DNA of 64,000 bases from a bacterium (GTDB taxonomy: Bacteria; Planctomycetota; Planctomycetia; Planctomycetales; Planctomycetaceae): contig WGME01000008.1 of NCBI GenBank assembly GCA_016125225.1, forward strand, positions 1-64,000. Direction: 5' to 3'. The position numbers and the translations under genes are program-made. Within the stretch, counting starts at the first letter, position 1. Every line of letters begins with the position of its first letter. Positions 33,117-43,071 of this stretch are shown piece after piece. The notes under the pieces are model-generated. The model was not told the DNA's origin, did not search any database, and saw only the letters and a list, made by a program, of their open reading frames with translations.

Positions 33117-34745
33117 ATGACCACGCTCTGCACGCACCAACCCGCCTGGCAGGCATTGCAGGCCCATTACCAGTCGATTCAGCAGCAGCATTTGCGTGAC
33201 TGGTTCGCGGCAGACCCGGCACGTGGCACGGAATTCACGGAAGCAGCGTGCGGACTTTATCTGGATTACTCAAAAAATCGCATCAGTCGTGAAACGATGA
33301 CGCTGCTGGTCGACCTTGCGGATCAGTCCGGTCTGCGGCAACGCATTGATGCAATGTTTCGTGGCGACAAAATCAACATCACCGAAGATCGTGCTGTCTT
33401 GCATGTTGCCCTGCGCGCGCCACGCGGAGCCAGTATCCTCGTCGACGGAGAGAACGTGGTTCCCGATGTCCACGCCGTTCTCGACCAGATGGCCGCATTC
33501 GCCGGAAAATTGCGAGATCGAACCTGGCGGGGCCACACGGGTTTACCCATCAAAACCATTGTGAACATTGGCATCGGCGGCTCTGACCTAGGGCCTGTGA
33601 TGGCCTATGAAGCCTTGCGGCACTACAGCGACCGTGGCCTGCAATTCCGGTTTGTTTCGAATATCGACGGGTCTGATTTCTCGGAAGCCGTCCACGATCT
33701 GAACCCCGCTGAGACGCTGTTCATCGTGGCCTCCAAGACCTTTACCACGCAGGAAACACTGACAAATGCCCACTCCGCGCGAACATGGTGTCTGGCGATC
33801 TTGAAGGATGAAGCCGCCATCGCGAAGCACTTCGTTGCCGTTTCGACCAACGCGACCGAGGTCGCCAAATTCGGCATCGATACCGCGAACATGTTCGGGT
33901 TCTGGGACTGGGTCGGTGGCCGTTACTCATTCGATTCCGCCATCGGACTTTCGCTGATGATCGCCATCGGCCCCGATAACTACCGCGATATGCTCGCCGG
34001 TTTTCATGCGATGGACGAGCACTTCCGCACAGCTCCGTTCGACCACAATTTGCCGGTGATTCTGGGGCTTCTGGGGGTGTGGTACAACAACTTTTTCGGT
34101 GCGGAAACCCACGCCGTTCTGCCCTACGATCATTATCTCGGGCGGTTCAGTGCCTACCTCCAGCAACTCGACATGGAAAGCAACGGCAAACGCACTACGC
34201 TGGATGGGCAGAAGATCGACTATCAGACCGGGCCGGTGGTGTGGGGGACACCGGGCACCAATGGTCAGCACGCGTACTATCAGTTGATCCACCAGGGAAC
34301 CAAGCTGATCCCCTGCGATTTCATCGCGTTTTGTCGGTCATTGAACCCGGTCGGTATCCATCACGATCTCTTGACTGCCAACTGCTTTGCGCAAACGGAG
34401 GCGTTGGCATTCGGCAAGACGGCGGATGAAGTGCGGGCCGATGGTGTCGCCGAAGCCTTGGTGCCCCATCGCACGTTTGACGGTAATCATCCGACGAATA
34501 CCATCTTGGTCGAGCAATTGACTCCCTATGTGCTGGGAACACTGGTGGCGCTGTACGAACACAAAGTTTTCGTGCAGGGGACCATCTGGCAGGTGAACTC
34601 GTTTGACCAATGGGGTGTCGAACTGGGCAAAGTGCTGGCGAAAAAGATTGCCCCGGAACTGGATGCTGGCCATGCTGCGGCCCTGAAGCACGACAGTTCC
34701 ACCAACCAACTGATCAACCTGTATCGCGAGAAAAAACGCAAATAA
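33117..34745 (+). CDS. pgi: Glucose-6-phosphate isomerase
   Basis: 542 residues. Interconverts glucose 6-phosphate and fructose 6-phosphate. [69 protein letters not shown] and [25 protein letters not shown] are the PGI signature stretches. The active-site Glu/His region is in GGRYS to NGQH. A CAGGA site lies before the ATG. Full length with the bacterial/eukaryotic large form. It stands alone between rplY and ilvE. Confidence 0.95.
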   Translation: MTTLCTHQPAWQALQAHYQSIQQQHLRDWFAADPARGTEFTEAACGLYLDYSKNRISRETMTLLVDLADQSGLRQRIDAMFRGDKINITEDRAVLHVALRAPRGASILVDGENVVPDVHAVLDQMAAFAGKLRDRTWRGHTGLPIKTIVNIGIGGSDLGPVMAYEALRHYSDRGLQFRFVSNIDGSDFSEAVHDLNPAETLFIVASKTFTTQETLTNAHSARTWCLAILKDEAAIAKHFVAVSTNATEVAKFGIDTANMFGFWDWVGGRYSFDSAIGLSLMIAIGPDNYRDMLAGFHAMDEHFRTAPFDHNLPVILGLLGVWYNNFFGAETHAVLPYDHYLGRFSAYLQQLDMESNGKRTTLDGQKIDYQTGPVVWGTPGTNGQHAYYQLIHQGTKLIPCDFIAFCRSLNPVGIHHDLLTANCFAQTEALAFGKTADEVRADGVAEALVPHRTFDGNHPTNTILVEQLTPYVLGTLVALYEHKVFVQGTIWQVNSFDQWGVELGKVLAKKIAPELDAGHAAALKHDSSTNQLINLYREKKRK

Positions 34746-34891
34746 CAGTTGGATTTGGTATCGACAATCTTTCACGCAGGAGGCACGCATGCCCCGTTGT
34801 GGGGATTGAATGGCACTGATATCCTGTTGTCCCAAGTTGCCCCCGCGAGATCCGGGGCACAGCTGACCGCTCGAAGCCGTGGAGTTTTTCT

Positions 34892-35770
34892 GTGTCTGCG
34901 TTGCCTTTAGAGAATCGTGATGGCGTCATCTGGCTGGATGGAGAACTTGTGCCCTGGCGCGAAGCCAAAGTGCATGTTTTGACCCACAGCCTCCATTATG
35001 GCAGCTCGGTCTTCGAGGGCGAACGGGTTTACGGCGGCAAGATTTTCAAGCTGAAGGAGCATTCCGAGCGACTGCTGGCCTCAGCCAAAATTGTTGGCTA
35101 CGAAGTCCCCTACACCGTCGAGCAGATCGAAGCCGCCAGTCGGCTGGTGGTCGAAAAGAATGGCGTCACCACGGGTTATGTGCGGCCCATCGCCTGGCGC
35201 GGCAGTGAAGTCATTGGCGTCTCTGCGAAGGGTGCCAAGATTCATGTCGCCATTGCTGCGTTCCCTTGGCCGGCTTACTACGGCGAAGAAGCCCGCAAGA
35301 ACGGCATCAAACTGCTGACCTCGAAATGGCGTCGTCCTGCGCCCGATTCCGCCCCCACGGCGAGTAAGTGTGCCGGGTTGTACATGATCTGTACGCTCAG
35401 CCGCGATGCCGCAGAAGCCGCCGGGTTTCAGGATGCGTTGATGCTCGATTACCGGGGCCAGGTCGCTGAAGCCACGGGAGCCAACATCTTCCTCGTGATG
35501 GATGGCAAGCTGCATACGCCGACTCCCGACTGTTTCCTGGATGGCATCACCCGCCGTACCGTGATGGATCTCGCTCGCAAGCGGGGTTACGAAATCATTG
35601 AACGGGCCATCTTCCCGGAAGAACTGCACAAGGCCCAGGAAATCTTCCTGACCGGGACCGCCGTCGAAGTGATTCCGGTCGGTGTGATCGACGAATTGAA
35701 ATTCACAGTCGGGCCGATCACCCAGCAACTGCAGGCGGACTACACCGCTCTCACTCAGAACTTTGCCTGA
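34892..35770 (+). CDS. ilvE: Branched-chain amino acid aminotransferase
   Basis: 292 residues, fold type IV PLP enzyme. Transfers the amino group in valine, leucine and isoleucine synthesis. HSLHYGSSVFEGERVY, YVRPIAWRGSEVIGV, KCAGLYMICTLSRDAAEAAGFQDALMLDYRGQVAEATGANIFLV and TGTAVEVIPVGVID are the family patterns. The PLP Lys lies in the segment around SKCAGLY. Start GTG at 34892 with GGAG seven bases before. It lies 13 bases from a convergent methyltransferase gene. Confidence 0.94.
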   Translation: MSALPLENRDGVIWLDGELVPWREAKVHVLTHSLHYGSSVFEGERVYGGKIFKLKEHSERLLASAKIVGYEVPYTVEQIEAASRLVVEKNGVTTGYVRPIAWRGSEVIGVSAKGAKIHVAIAAFPWPAYYGEEARKNGIKLLTSKWRRPAPDSAPTASKCAGLYMICTLSRDAAEAAGFQDALMLDYRGQVAEATGANIFLVMDGKLHTPTPDCFLDGITRRTVMDLARKRGYEIIERAIFPEELHKAQEIFLTGTAVEVIPVGVIDELKFTVGPITQQLQADYTALTQNFA

Positions 35771-35782
35771 CGATCCGGCCAC

Positions 35783-36592
35783 TCATGCCGGTAGGGGAAG
35801 TGTCTGCGTGAAGTGGTGCAGAAAGATGCCCGCCGCGATCGCGACGTTCAGGGAATCGGTGCCGGGATGCATCGGAATGGTGACCTGTTGATCGCAGAGT
35901 GACAGCGTTTCATCGTCGAGGCCGGTGTCTTCATTGCCCAAGAGCAATCCCAACCGCCGCGCGCGGGTGGCTTGGGATAAGGGAACGGCCTGGTCATTCA
36001 AGACCGTCCCGACCAATTCGAACTGGAACTCGGATCGCAACCGCGCCAGATCGCGCGCCAGATTGCGTGATTCCAGCAAGGTCATCGATAACGCGGCTCC
36101 CATCGAGACCCGAATCACGCGCCGCATGTACGGATCGCTGCAGCTTGGTCCGAGCAGAATGGCATCAACGCCAAACCCCGCGGCAATGCGAATGATGGCT
36201 CCCAGGTTTTCCGGATTATCGCACTTGGGGCAAAGCACGATCGTCGCTGGTTGTGACACATCCGCAAACACAGCTTCAAGAGTGGGAGAAGGTTGCCGTC
36301 GGCCGCAGGCCATCACTCCCACATGAAAGTTAAAACCGACCAGCATCGACGCCACCGCATCGGGCAGCACATAACAGGGCACCTGCTCGGGAATGCGGGG
36401 TAACCATTCGCTGGCTCGCTTCTGCGTCAACAAAACGGAGGCGGTTTCATAACGGCTTTCGAGCAATCGTTGAACGGTCTTCGATCCTTCTACGATGAAG
36501 AAATCTCCGCGGCGCATAACCGGGGCGGACTTCACCTGGCGATAGACCTGCACGCGCGGGTCGTCGAGATGCTCAATAGGGATGCACGACAT
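35783..36592 (-). CDS. SpoU/TrmH family RNA 2'-O-methyltransferase
   Basis: 269 residues. SPOUT-fold SAM-dependent RNA methyltransferase. The N-terminal substrate-binding part (FIVEGSKTVQRLLES) is followed by the knot region with NPENLGAIIRIAAGFGVDAILLG, GLLLGNEDTGLDDETL and IPMHPGTDSLNVAIAAGIFLHH, the three SpoU motifs. It probably methylates a ribose in rRNA or tRNA; the exact target cannot be told. The gene is convergent with ilvE and followed by the aldose epimerase on the same strand. Confidence 0.9.
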   Translation of the reverse strand: MSCIPIEHLDDPRVQVYRQVKSAPVMRRGDFFIVEGSKTVQRLLESRYETASVLLTQKRASEWLPRIPEQVPCYVLPDAVASMLVGFNFHVGVMACGRRQPSPTLEAVFADVSQPATIVLCPKCDNPENLGAIIRIAAGFGVDAILLGPSCSDPYMRRVIRVSMGAALSMTLLESRNLARDLARLRSEFQFELVGTVLNDQAVPLSQATRARRLGLLLGNEDTGLDDETLSLCDQQVTIPMHPGTDSLNVAIAAGIFLHHFTQTLPLPA

Positions 36593-36624
36593 GGCAGACT
36601 GGTCACCCGCGCGGACGCCGCACT

Positions 36625-37578
36625 TCAGACGAGAATCGGACCGACTGAAAGATCAATCCAGGTATGAAACTCGCTGCCGGGGGAAAGCGTTCGCCAACCC
36701 ACATCGTGGCCCTGCTGCTGCAGGTTGATGGCATCCGTGGGGCATGTGTACGGCTCCAGACAAATCGCTGATCGCTGCGGCGGCGTAAATGCCACGATCT
36801 CGCGAAAGATGGGCGGGCACGTCTGCGTCACCTGCAACCCGGCCCGTTCATCAAGAATCACACAATCGAACTGCGGCCCGGACGTATCGATATCGGTCAG
36901 CACATCGTCCAGAGTCAAAGTGTCGACATACGCTCCAGAGGTCAGATCGCGGCCTTCATCCACGGGAAGGGTTTCCCCGGTGGGCAATGATTGATCCAGC
37001 GGCCAGTATCGGCGGGCCGGCACTTCGACCGTGCAATCTCCGATGCGGCTGTCTGGCCCCAACGGCAATTTGAAGTAGGCATGCGTCCCCAATCCCCACG
37101 GCAAAGAGCGGTCGCCCGGATTACTGATGCGGAAGTTGGCCCGCAGACGGTTGTGCAGCAGTTCATAATCGACTTCGAGAATGAAGTCACACGGCCAGAA
37201 TGCCAGTCGATCGGGTGCATCAACGCTCAGCTGAAAATGCCCGGTGACAAAATTGGTCCCTTGATTGATGACACGCCAGGGACGATCAAGACAGAAGCCG
37301 TGAATCGCATTCGGTTGAGCGGCAGTCACCGGCAGTTGATAGGCCTGCCCCTTCCAGGTGTATTGACCGGCACGAATTCGGTTCGGAAAGGGAAAGAGGA
37401 TGGGAATGCCGCTACGGCTGGGACGTTCCTGCCCTGATTCAAAACTGGGGACCGCGTCGAGCACATCGACCGGCTGCCCCGCGACCATCGCCCGGAACTG
37501 AAAGCAGTTAAACCCTAAATCGGGCAGAACTTTCGCCGTCGCTCCCGTATCAATATCTGTCAGCGTCACAACCGACAT
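36625..37578 (-). CDS. Aldose 1-epimerase family protein
   Basis: 317 residues. SGIPILFPFPNRIRAGQYTWKGQAYQLP, NAIHGFCLDRPWRV, WGLGTHAYFKLPLG and ICLEPYTCPTDAINL match galactose mutarotase-like proteins; the His and Glu positions typical of the family are present. Interconverts anomers of a sugar; sugar phosphate or hexose substrate is not clear. AAGGTG lies about eight bases before the ATG at 37578; a GTG at 37602 is an alternative. It lies 32 bases before the methyltransferase gene on the same strand. Confidence 0.85.
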   Translation of the reverse strand: MSVVTLTDIDTGATAKVLPDLGFNCFQFRAMVAGQPVDVLDAVPSFESGQERPSRSGIPILFPFPNRIRAGQYTWKGQAYQLPVTAAQPNAIHGFCLDRPWRVINQGTNFVTGHFQLSVDAPDRLAFWPCDFILEVDYELLHNRLRANFRISNPGDRSLPWGLGTHAYFKLPLGPDSRIGDCTVEVPARRYWPLDQSLPTGETLPVDEGRDLTSGAYVDTLTLDDVLTDIDTSGPQFDCVILDERAGLQVTQTCPPIFREIVAFTPPQRSAICLEPYTCPTDAINLQQQGHDVGWRTLSPGSEFHTWIDLSVGPILV

Positions 37579-37792
37579 GTTGTTCGCACCTTGATCCGCC
37601 ACCCGAGCTTGTGTATCACCTCACAAGCACGACTATAGCAGAAACTATGTGGAGTCACACATCGTGGCCGTTGCAGTTGTCTCCAGCGGTTGCGACGATG
37701 GGAACACCGGCCGGATCGACCGGTCGGAGCTCCATCCTTTTTCGTACCGTGTCACCAGTTCCCCGATTGACGATTCCCGAGAGTGAATGTGC

Positions 37793-38218
37793 ATGAGCAG
37801 CCCTGACAGCTTTGAAATCTGTCCCGCGACCTCGCGGGACGTCGCCGAACTGGACCAGTTTCTAGCACCCTTTATTGCCCAGGAACGCCTGCTGCCCCGC
37901 ACGCGCGACGAGTTGGAAGACCTTGCCAAAGACGGGTTTGTCGCGATTCTTGATAACCAGATCGTGGGGTTCGCCGCCCTGGAAGTTTATTCCGTGAAGT
38001 TGGGCGAAATCCGCAGTCTGGCCGTGCATCCGCACTATCAGCGTCACGGCATCGGCAAAGGCCTCGTTCAGGCCTGTGTGAAGCGCGCCCAGGAACGGCG
38101 GGTCTTCGAGATTATGGCGATCACATCCTCGGAGGAGTTTTTCCAGCGCTGCGGGTTCGATTTCACTTTGCCGGGTGAGAAAAAAGCCCTCTTCATGCAG
38201 ACTCGGGAACACTACTGA
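37793..38218 (+). CDS. GNAT family N-acetyltransferase (ArgA-like)
   Basis: 141 residues. GFAALEVYSVKLGEIRSLAVHPHYQRHGIGKGLVQACVKRAQERRV contains the acetyl-CoA binding pattern Q/RxxGxG/A. The LGEIRSLAV and EEFFQRCGFDF segments are close to the acetyltransferase domain of N-acetylglutamate synthase (ArgA). Substrate may be glutamate or another amine; no ArgB-type partner is adjacent. Two in-frame ATGs (37787 and 37793) are possible. Confidence 0.85.
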   Translation: MSSPDSFEICPATSRDVAELDQFLAPFIAQERLLPRTRDELEDLAKDGFVAILDNQIVGFAALEVYSVKLGEIRSLAVHPHYQRHGIGKGLVQACVKRAQERRVFEIMAITSSEEFFQRCGFDFTLPGEKKALFMQTREHY

Positions 38219-38233
38219 TCCGACAGCAGGCCA

Positions 38234-38593
38234 TCATGCCCACTGCGATAATGCGGTGGTTCGATCAGCAACAATCGGCCAGATGTGATCGAACTTGGAG
38301 ACCTGCAGAATCTCGCGACCGACTTCCGACAGGTTGCACAGCACCATCTCGCCCGAATCTTTGTGAATTGTGGTCCACATCAGGCGCAGTGCTTCCAGCA
38401 TCGATGACCCGAAATAGGGGGTCTGGTGGAAGTCGATCACCAGTTTTCGGCACTGACAGTTCCGCAGCTCTTTCAGGACGCTGTCGAGTTCGCGCATGAC
38501 GGCATCGTCGCACAGGCTGCCTACGGGACGTTCCACTTCCAACACCACCACATCGCGGTCTTGCGTCAGGTGAAAGTATTCGCCAGCGCTCAT
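38234..38593 (-). CDS. STAS domain protein, anti-sigma factor antagonist-like
   Basis: 119 residues, STAS fold. VVVLEVERPVGSLCDDAVMRELDSVL and KLVIDFHQTPYFGSSMLEALRLMW hold the phosphorylation-site Ser63/64 in the FGSSMLE loop. A phosphoserine there would release the partner in SpoIIAA/RsbV-type switching. Its ATG overlaps the stop of the upstream receiver-ATPase gene by four bases, the usual co-translation with an anti-sigma kinase-like partner. No anti-sigma target gene is nearby. Confidence 0.9.
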   Translation of the reverse strand: MSAGEYFHLTQDRDVVVLEVERPVGSLCDDAVMRELDSVLKELRNCQCRKLVIDFHQTPYFGSSMLEALRLMWTTIHKDSGEMVLCNLSEVGREILQVSKFDHIWPIVADRTTALSQWA

Positions 38594-39507
38594 GACTGTT
38601 CTCCGTTCGTCATCGCCGGTTTGGCTTTACGGCGTTTGATCATCGTGACTTGATTGCCCGTCTCATTGAACTCCACGACATCCATAAAGGTTTGCATCAG
38701 GAGCAAACCTCGTCCCGATGGCTTCTCCAAATTCGCCGGGTCGGTCGGGTCGGGGAGTTTCGACCAGTCGAACCCCGGGCCTTCATCGCGAATGGTATAC
38801 ACGGCCTGCTCAGTCGAGAGATCTGCCGAAACATAGATCCGCCGCTGAGCGTAGGGTTCCATGGAAGCCCGTTCCCGAGCGAGGTCGTAATAGGCATGGT
38901 GATCTCCCTCCCGGAGACGGGAACTGACTTCCAGGTTCCCATGAAAACAGGCATTCACCAGAGCTTCCTGCAAGGCGACCCCCATGCGGACGCGGTCACT
39001 TTCATCGCACATACCCATGCCGAGCGCGGCATCTTGCAGGTATTGCACCATGGTGGAGACCAGTTCGTGATCATTCTCCAGTTCGAATTTGACATGCTGC
39101 TGTTTCAGGCGACGCATCAGCCGAGCCTGAGCGCGATCGGCCTTGGAAATCGACAGCACCTGCTCGACCGTATCACATAAGTCGGCCGAGAGGCATTGTT
39201 TCGGCACATAACTCGAGGCACCCGTGCGCAAGGCCTGCACGGCGATTTGTTCGCTGCCCTGGGCCGTCATCAATATCACGGGAACGAGCGGGTAGTTCTG
39301 CCGGATCATTTTGACGAGTTCCAACCCGTCCAATTCCGGCATATTCAAATCGGTGACGACCAGATCGGGCAGGTGCAGTTCAATCTCTTCCAGCGCTTCA
39401 CGCCCGTCTTGCGCAAAATGAATCGTCCAGCCCTCTCGGCCGCGCAACAGTCCTCCAGCCAAACGTCGATCGACCAATGAGTCGTCGACGACAAGTACAG
39501 ATGGCAT
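38590..39507 (-). CDS. Receiver-domain protein with RsbW-like ATPase
   Basis: 305 residues. An N-terminal receiver (SVLVVDDSLVDRR, phosphoacceptor Asp53 in TDLNMPELDGLEL) is followed by a linker and an HATPase_c domain of the RsbW/anti-sigma type (VALQEALVNACFHGNLEV with the N box, then IRDEGPGFD and SGRGLLLMQTFMDVVE). It probably binds or phosphorylates the neighbouring STAS protein, with the receiver gating activity. GGGAGA precedes the ATG at 39507. Second gene of a three-gene operon. Confidence 0.9.
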   Translation of the reverse strand: MPSVLVVDDSLVDRRLAGGLLRGREGWTIHFAQDGREALEEIELHLPDLVVTDLNMPELDGLELVKMIRQNYPLVPVILMTAQGSEQIAVQALRTGASSYVPKQCLSADLCDTVEQVLSISKADRAQARLMRRLKQQHVKFELENDHELVSTMVQYLQDAALGMGMCDESDRVRMGVALQEALVNACFHGNLEVSSRLREGDHHAYYDLARERASMEPYAQRRIYVSADLSTEQAVYTIRDEGPGFDWSKLPDPTDPANLEKPSGRGLLLMQTFMDVVEFNETGNQVTMIKRRKAKPAMTNGEQS

Positions 39508-39582
39508 CGTTGTGGTCTCCCACTCAATGGATGGACTGGAATTCGGGAAGACGTGCGGTTGAGATGGCTCTATCGTCGCCAT

Positions 39583-42500
39583 TCATGCTCGCGACTGCAA
39601 GTAGTGTTGCAGTTCGGCGATGACAGATGTCAGTACTTCCCCCAGTGACTCCATGTTTTCTGGCTGGGGAAGTTCTTCTGCCTGTTTTGCCTTCCGTTCC
39701 CATTCCAGGGCCTGTTGTTGTGCGGCTTTGACTCCAAATGTTCCAAATGCATTTTTGAGCGTATGTGCTCCTCGGGCAAATAACTTCAAATCCTTCGATT
39801 CCATCGCGATCTGTAACTGTGACCACACATCGGGACCTTCCTCGCAAAACGCTGCGGCAATTTCCGCAAAGAGTTCTTGATCGTTCCCTGTCGCCGAGAA
39901 CGCCTGCTCCCAGTCAATCAGGTCTTTCGGAACCACGGCCGCATCCGTAATGGGGCTGACCACTATCGACGGGCTTTCCCCCAGTTGCGGTCTTTGCGCC
40001 GCCGCATGAGAACTGGCCCCCAACTTTTCGGCAATCGATTCAATCGCCTGGAACAGCAGTTCCGAACGGATTGGCTTGGAGATGTAATCATCCATGCCGA
40101 CCGCGAGACACCGCTCGCGATCTCCGGCCAAGGCATGAGCCGTCATCGCCACGATCGGCAGTCGCTGGCGATGGGAAATCGCTTCCCATTCCCGAATGGA
40201 TTTGGTGGCGTCCAACCCATCGAGTTCGGGCATCTGGACATCCATCAGCACCAGGTCGAAGGGTTCCGCGAGAGCCCGATCGACCGCAGCTCGACCATCT
40301 CCAGCCACTTCGACCACATGTCCCCAACGTTCCAGCAGACCGACGGCAAGTTTCTGATTGATCACGCTGTCTTCCGCCAGCAGAATTCGTAGCGGCCGCG
40401 ACGCCTGTCGATGGGCCGCCACGGTCGCGGTCTTCCATTCTTCGGCGTGCTTCGCCCCCAAGGCCTGCAGAATGGCATTGAACAATTCCGACTGCTTGAT
40501 GGGCTTGATCAGGTACGTGTCGACTCCCAGATCGGCGCACTCCTGCACATCGTCGGAGCGATCACTGGAAGTCAGCATGACGATAATGCCGCGGCATAGG
40601 GCTTCCTCTTTGCGCACGGCATGCACCAGGTCGAAGCCACTTTGCCCGGGCATATTTACATCGGTGACCACCAGCGAATAGGGTTTGCCGGCGGTGGCCT
40701 GAAATCGGAGTTCTTCGAGAGCTTCGGGCGCACTGCCGGCGAGCACTGGTGCCATCCCCCAACTGCTCAACATCTCGGCGAGAATGCGGCGGTTGGTACT
40801 GTTGTCGTCGACGATCAAGACACGTAAGCCCTGCAGCAGTTCGGGTGCCGCCGGTATCGCTTGATCTCCGGCTTCGTTGGCCAACTGAAAGACGGCGGTA
40901 AAGTGGAATGTGCTCCCTTTCCCCACTTCACTGTCGACCCAGATGCTGCCCCCCATCAGATCCACGAGACGCGAGCAGATGGCAAGTCCCAGCCCCGTCC
41001 CACCAAAGCGACGCGTGGTCGATGCATCGGCCTGTTCAAACGCCTGAAAGATGGCGCGGAACTTCTCCAGGGGGATACCGATGCCTGTATCTGCCACTTC
41101 AAAATGAAGCATCACAGAGTCGGCAGGAGTTTTGGCTGAGCCATCGACGGACACGCTCACCAAGACTTCGCCATGTTCCGTGAACTTGATGGCATTTCCG
41201 ATGAGATTCACGACGATTTGCCGAATGCGATTGGCATCGCCGATGAGCACATCGGGCACGTCGGGTTGAATCTGACAGGCCAACTCCAGGCCTTTACGAT
41301 GGGCCCGCAATCCCAGCGATTTGAGCGTGTCGCCCAGAAACTCGCGGAGTTCAAACACCGCTTCATCCAGATGCAGCTTGCCTGCTTCAATCTTCGAAAA
41401 ATCGAGAATGTCGTTGATGACCGCGAGCAAAGATTCGCCTGATTCATGCACCAGTCGCAGGTAATCACGCTGCACCGGAGTTAAGGGCGTGCCCAGCACC
41501 AGTTCCGTCATGCCGAGCACGGCATTCAACGGTGTGCGAATTTCGTGGCTCATGTTAGCCAGAAAATCGCTTTTCGCACGGTTGGCCGATTCGGCTGCCA
41601 AGGCCGCCTGCCGCAATGCTTCCTGCGCATGCTTCAATGGCGTGATGTCGTGCGAGACCCCGTAGGTCCCCACGATCTGCCCCTGTTGATCGCGCAGCGG
41701 TAACTTCGTCGTCGACATCCAGCGACTGGTACCGTCGGGGTATTCGATGAACTCCTCCTTGGCAATCAGGGGTTGCTCCTGCTGGATCACCTGCATCTCG
41801 TCTGCCATCGATACTTGGGCATGCTCGGCTGGGAAGAAGTCGAAGTCGGTCATGCCAATCGCATCAGCCGGGTCTTCAAGACCACTGCGTTTCGCCTTGG
41901 CCGGATTGATGCGGAGATAACGGCCCTGGCGGTCTTTGAAATAGATATTGTCGGGGATGCTGTTCATCAGGCTGTCGAGCAGGTTCCGCTCCTGATCGAG
42001 CGCCCGCTCCGTCAGAATCCGGTCGGTGACATCCGAGAAGACCCCTTGAATGCCCACCAACTTGCCCGTGGCGTCATAGACCGGCGTCTTCACCACATGG
42101 GTAAAGCGCTGTTCGCCAGCTGGTGTTTGAAACTCTTCCGTCGTTTCAAAGTTCTGCCGACTGTCCATCACCTGCCGATCATCGCGACGATACTTCTCCG
42201 CCAGATCACGCGGGAAGAACTCGAAATCGGTCCGACCGAGAATTTCTGAAGGGGTCCGCCGCAAAGCCACACAGAAGAGTTGATTCGCGAAGGTGATGCG
42301 GCCGTTGATGTCCTTGCGGAACAAAGCCAACGGCAAGGTTTCGACGAGCGATTGATAAAACGCCTCCGACTCCATCAGCGCCTGTTCAACACGACGCCGT
42401 TGATCGAGTTCGTTATCGTACCGGCGCTTCAACCGGCCGACATCTTCGCAAAGCTGGGCAATGAGCGTGAGAAAGCGTTCGGGTGGAACCTGAAAGGCTT

Positions 42501-42909
42501 GCTGCGAGCCCGATAATTCGATGGTCACTCCCGCAGGGTCGGTAGGATGGGGTGGAGCGGATGTTGACAGCAGCGCCCGCACGGCCGCAAGCAGGTCACG
42601 CGGCGGTCGATCTCGACTGATGACCTCTTCAATTCCCAACTGCAACGCAGAAACGATGCTCGCAAAACTGCCGGGTTCAATCAGGCCCCATAACACCACA
42701 TTCGGAACCTGCCACCGGTCCCGGACCCGATCCATCGCAGCAAATTGCGATTCTCCGACCAGAACGAGCACCGTGTCGGAGCTGTCACGCAAATCAGGGA
42801 GTTGCTCGGCCTGATCGATCGGCACGATGGGCAGTCGCGCCTCTTTGAAGACATAGATCAGCGCATCGCGTTGGACGCTGGGCGTATCAACCACATAGAC
42901 CTGGGGCAT
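39583..42909 (-). CDS. Multi-domain hybrid sensor histidine kinase
   Basis: About 1108 residues. Order: a degenerate receiver-like N-terminus ([10 protein letters not shown] to about 115), a helical stretch, PAS near 175-300 ([26 protein letters not shown]), a second PAS near 305-420, HisKA with His in [11 protein letters not shown], HATPase, two receivers (Asp in [10 protein letters not shown] and [10 protein letters not shown]), and a C-terminal Hpt with His in [10 protein letters not shown]. Phosphate can pass through this chain to a separate receiver. No membrane helix is seen, so it is probably cytoplasmic. GTG 42939 and ATG 42918 are other starts. First gene of the operon with the receiver-ATPase and STAS proteins. 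Confidence 0.92.
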   Translation of the reverse strand: MPQVYVVDTPSVQRDALIYVFKEARLPIVPIDQAEQLPDLRDSSDTVLVLVGESQFAAMDRVRDRWQVPNVVLWGLIEPGSFASIVSALQLGIEEVISRDRPPRDLLAAVRALLSTSAPPHPTDPAGVTIELSGSQQAFQVPPERFLTLIAQLCEDVGRLKRRYDNELDQRRRVEQALMESEAFYQSLVETLPLALFRKDINGRITFANQLFCVALRRTPSEILGRTDFEFFPRDLAEKYRRDDRQVMDSRQNFETTEEFQTPAGEQRFTHVVKTPVYDATGKLVGIQGVFSDVTDRILTERALDQERNLLDSLMNSIPDNIYFKDRQGRYLRINPAKAKRSGLEDPADAIGMTDFDFFPAEHAQVSMADEMQVIQQEQPLIAKEEFIEYPDGTSRWMSTTKLPLRDQQGQIVGTYGVSHDITPLKHAQEALRQAALAAESANRAKSDFLANMSHEIRTPLNAVLGMTELVLGTPLTPVQRDYLRLVHESGESLLAVINDILDFSKIEAGKLHLDEAVFELREFLGDTLKSLGLRAHRKGLELACQIQPDVPDVLIGDANRIRQIVVNLIGNAIKFTEHGEVLVSVSVDGSAKTPADSVMLHFEVADTGIGIPLEKFRAIFQAFEQADASTTRRFGGTGLGLAICSRLVDLMGGSIWVDSEVGKGSTFHFTAVFQLANEAGDQAIPAAPELLQGLRVLIVDDNSTNRRILAEMLSSWGMAPVLAGSAPEALEELRFQATAGKPYSLVVTDVNMPGQSGFDLVHAVRKEEALCRGIIVMLTSSDRSDDVQECADLGVDTYLIKPIKQSELFNAILQALGAKHAEEWKTATVAAHRQASRPLRILLAEDSVINQKLAVGLLERWGHVVEVAGDGRAAVDRALAEPFDLVLMDVQMPELDGLDATKSIREWEAISHRQRLPIVAMTAHALAGDRERCLAVGMDDYISKPIRSELLFQAIESIAEKLGASSHAAAQRPQLGESPSIVVSPITDAAVVPKDLIDWEQAFSATGNDQELFAEIAAAFCEEGPDVWSQLQIAMESKDLKLFARGAHTLKNAFGTFGVKAAQQQALEWERKAKQAEELPQPENMESLGEVLTSVIAELQHYLQSRA

Positions 42910-42993
42910 GCCGCTCATTCCCGGAGATGGGCCTATCACGAGGGGATGGGATTATCGTGACACTTCACTCCGGCCGATGCCAGTGGAGAGCGA

Positions 42994-43039
42994 TAAAAAG
43001 CAACGACCGCAGTGCGAGTTCGTCACACTGCGGCCGTTG
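42994..43039 (-). terminator. Rho-independent terminator of the EEKP propeller gene
   Basis: A 14-bp stem (43001-43014 with 43026-43039, one mismatch) is followed on the minus strand by a T-rich run (42994-42998). It lies 33 bases past the stop of the 43072 gene. Confidence 0.75.
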
Positions 43040-43071
43040 ATGATGTCTGGGATGACCACACAGGCCAGCGA

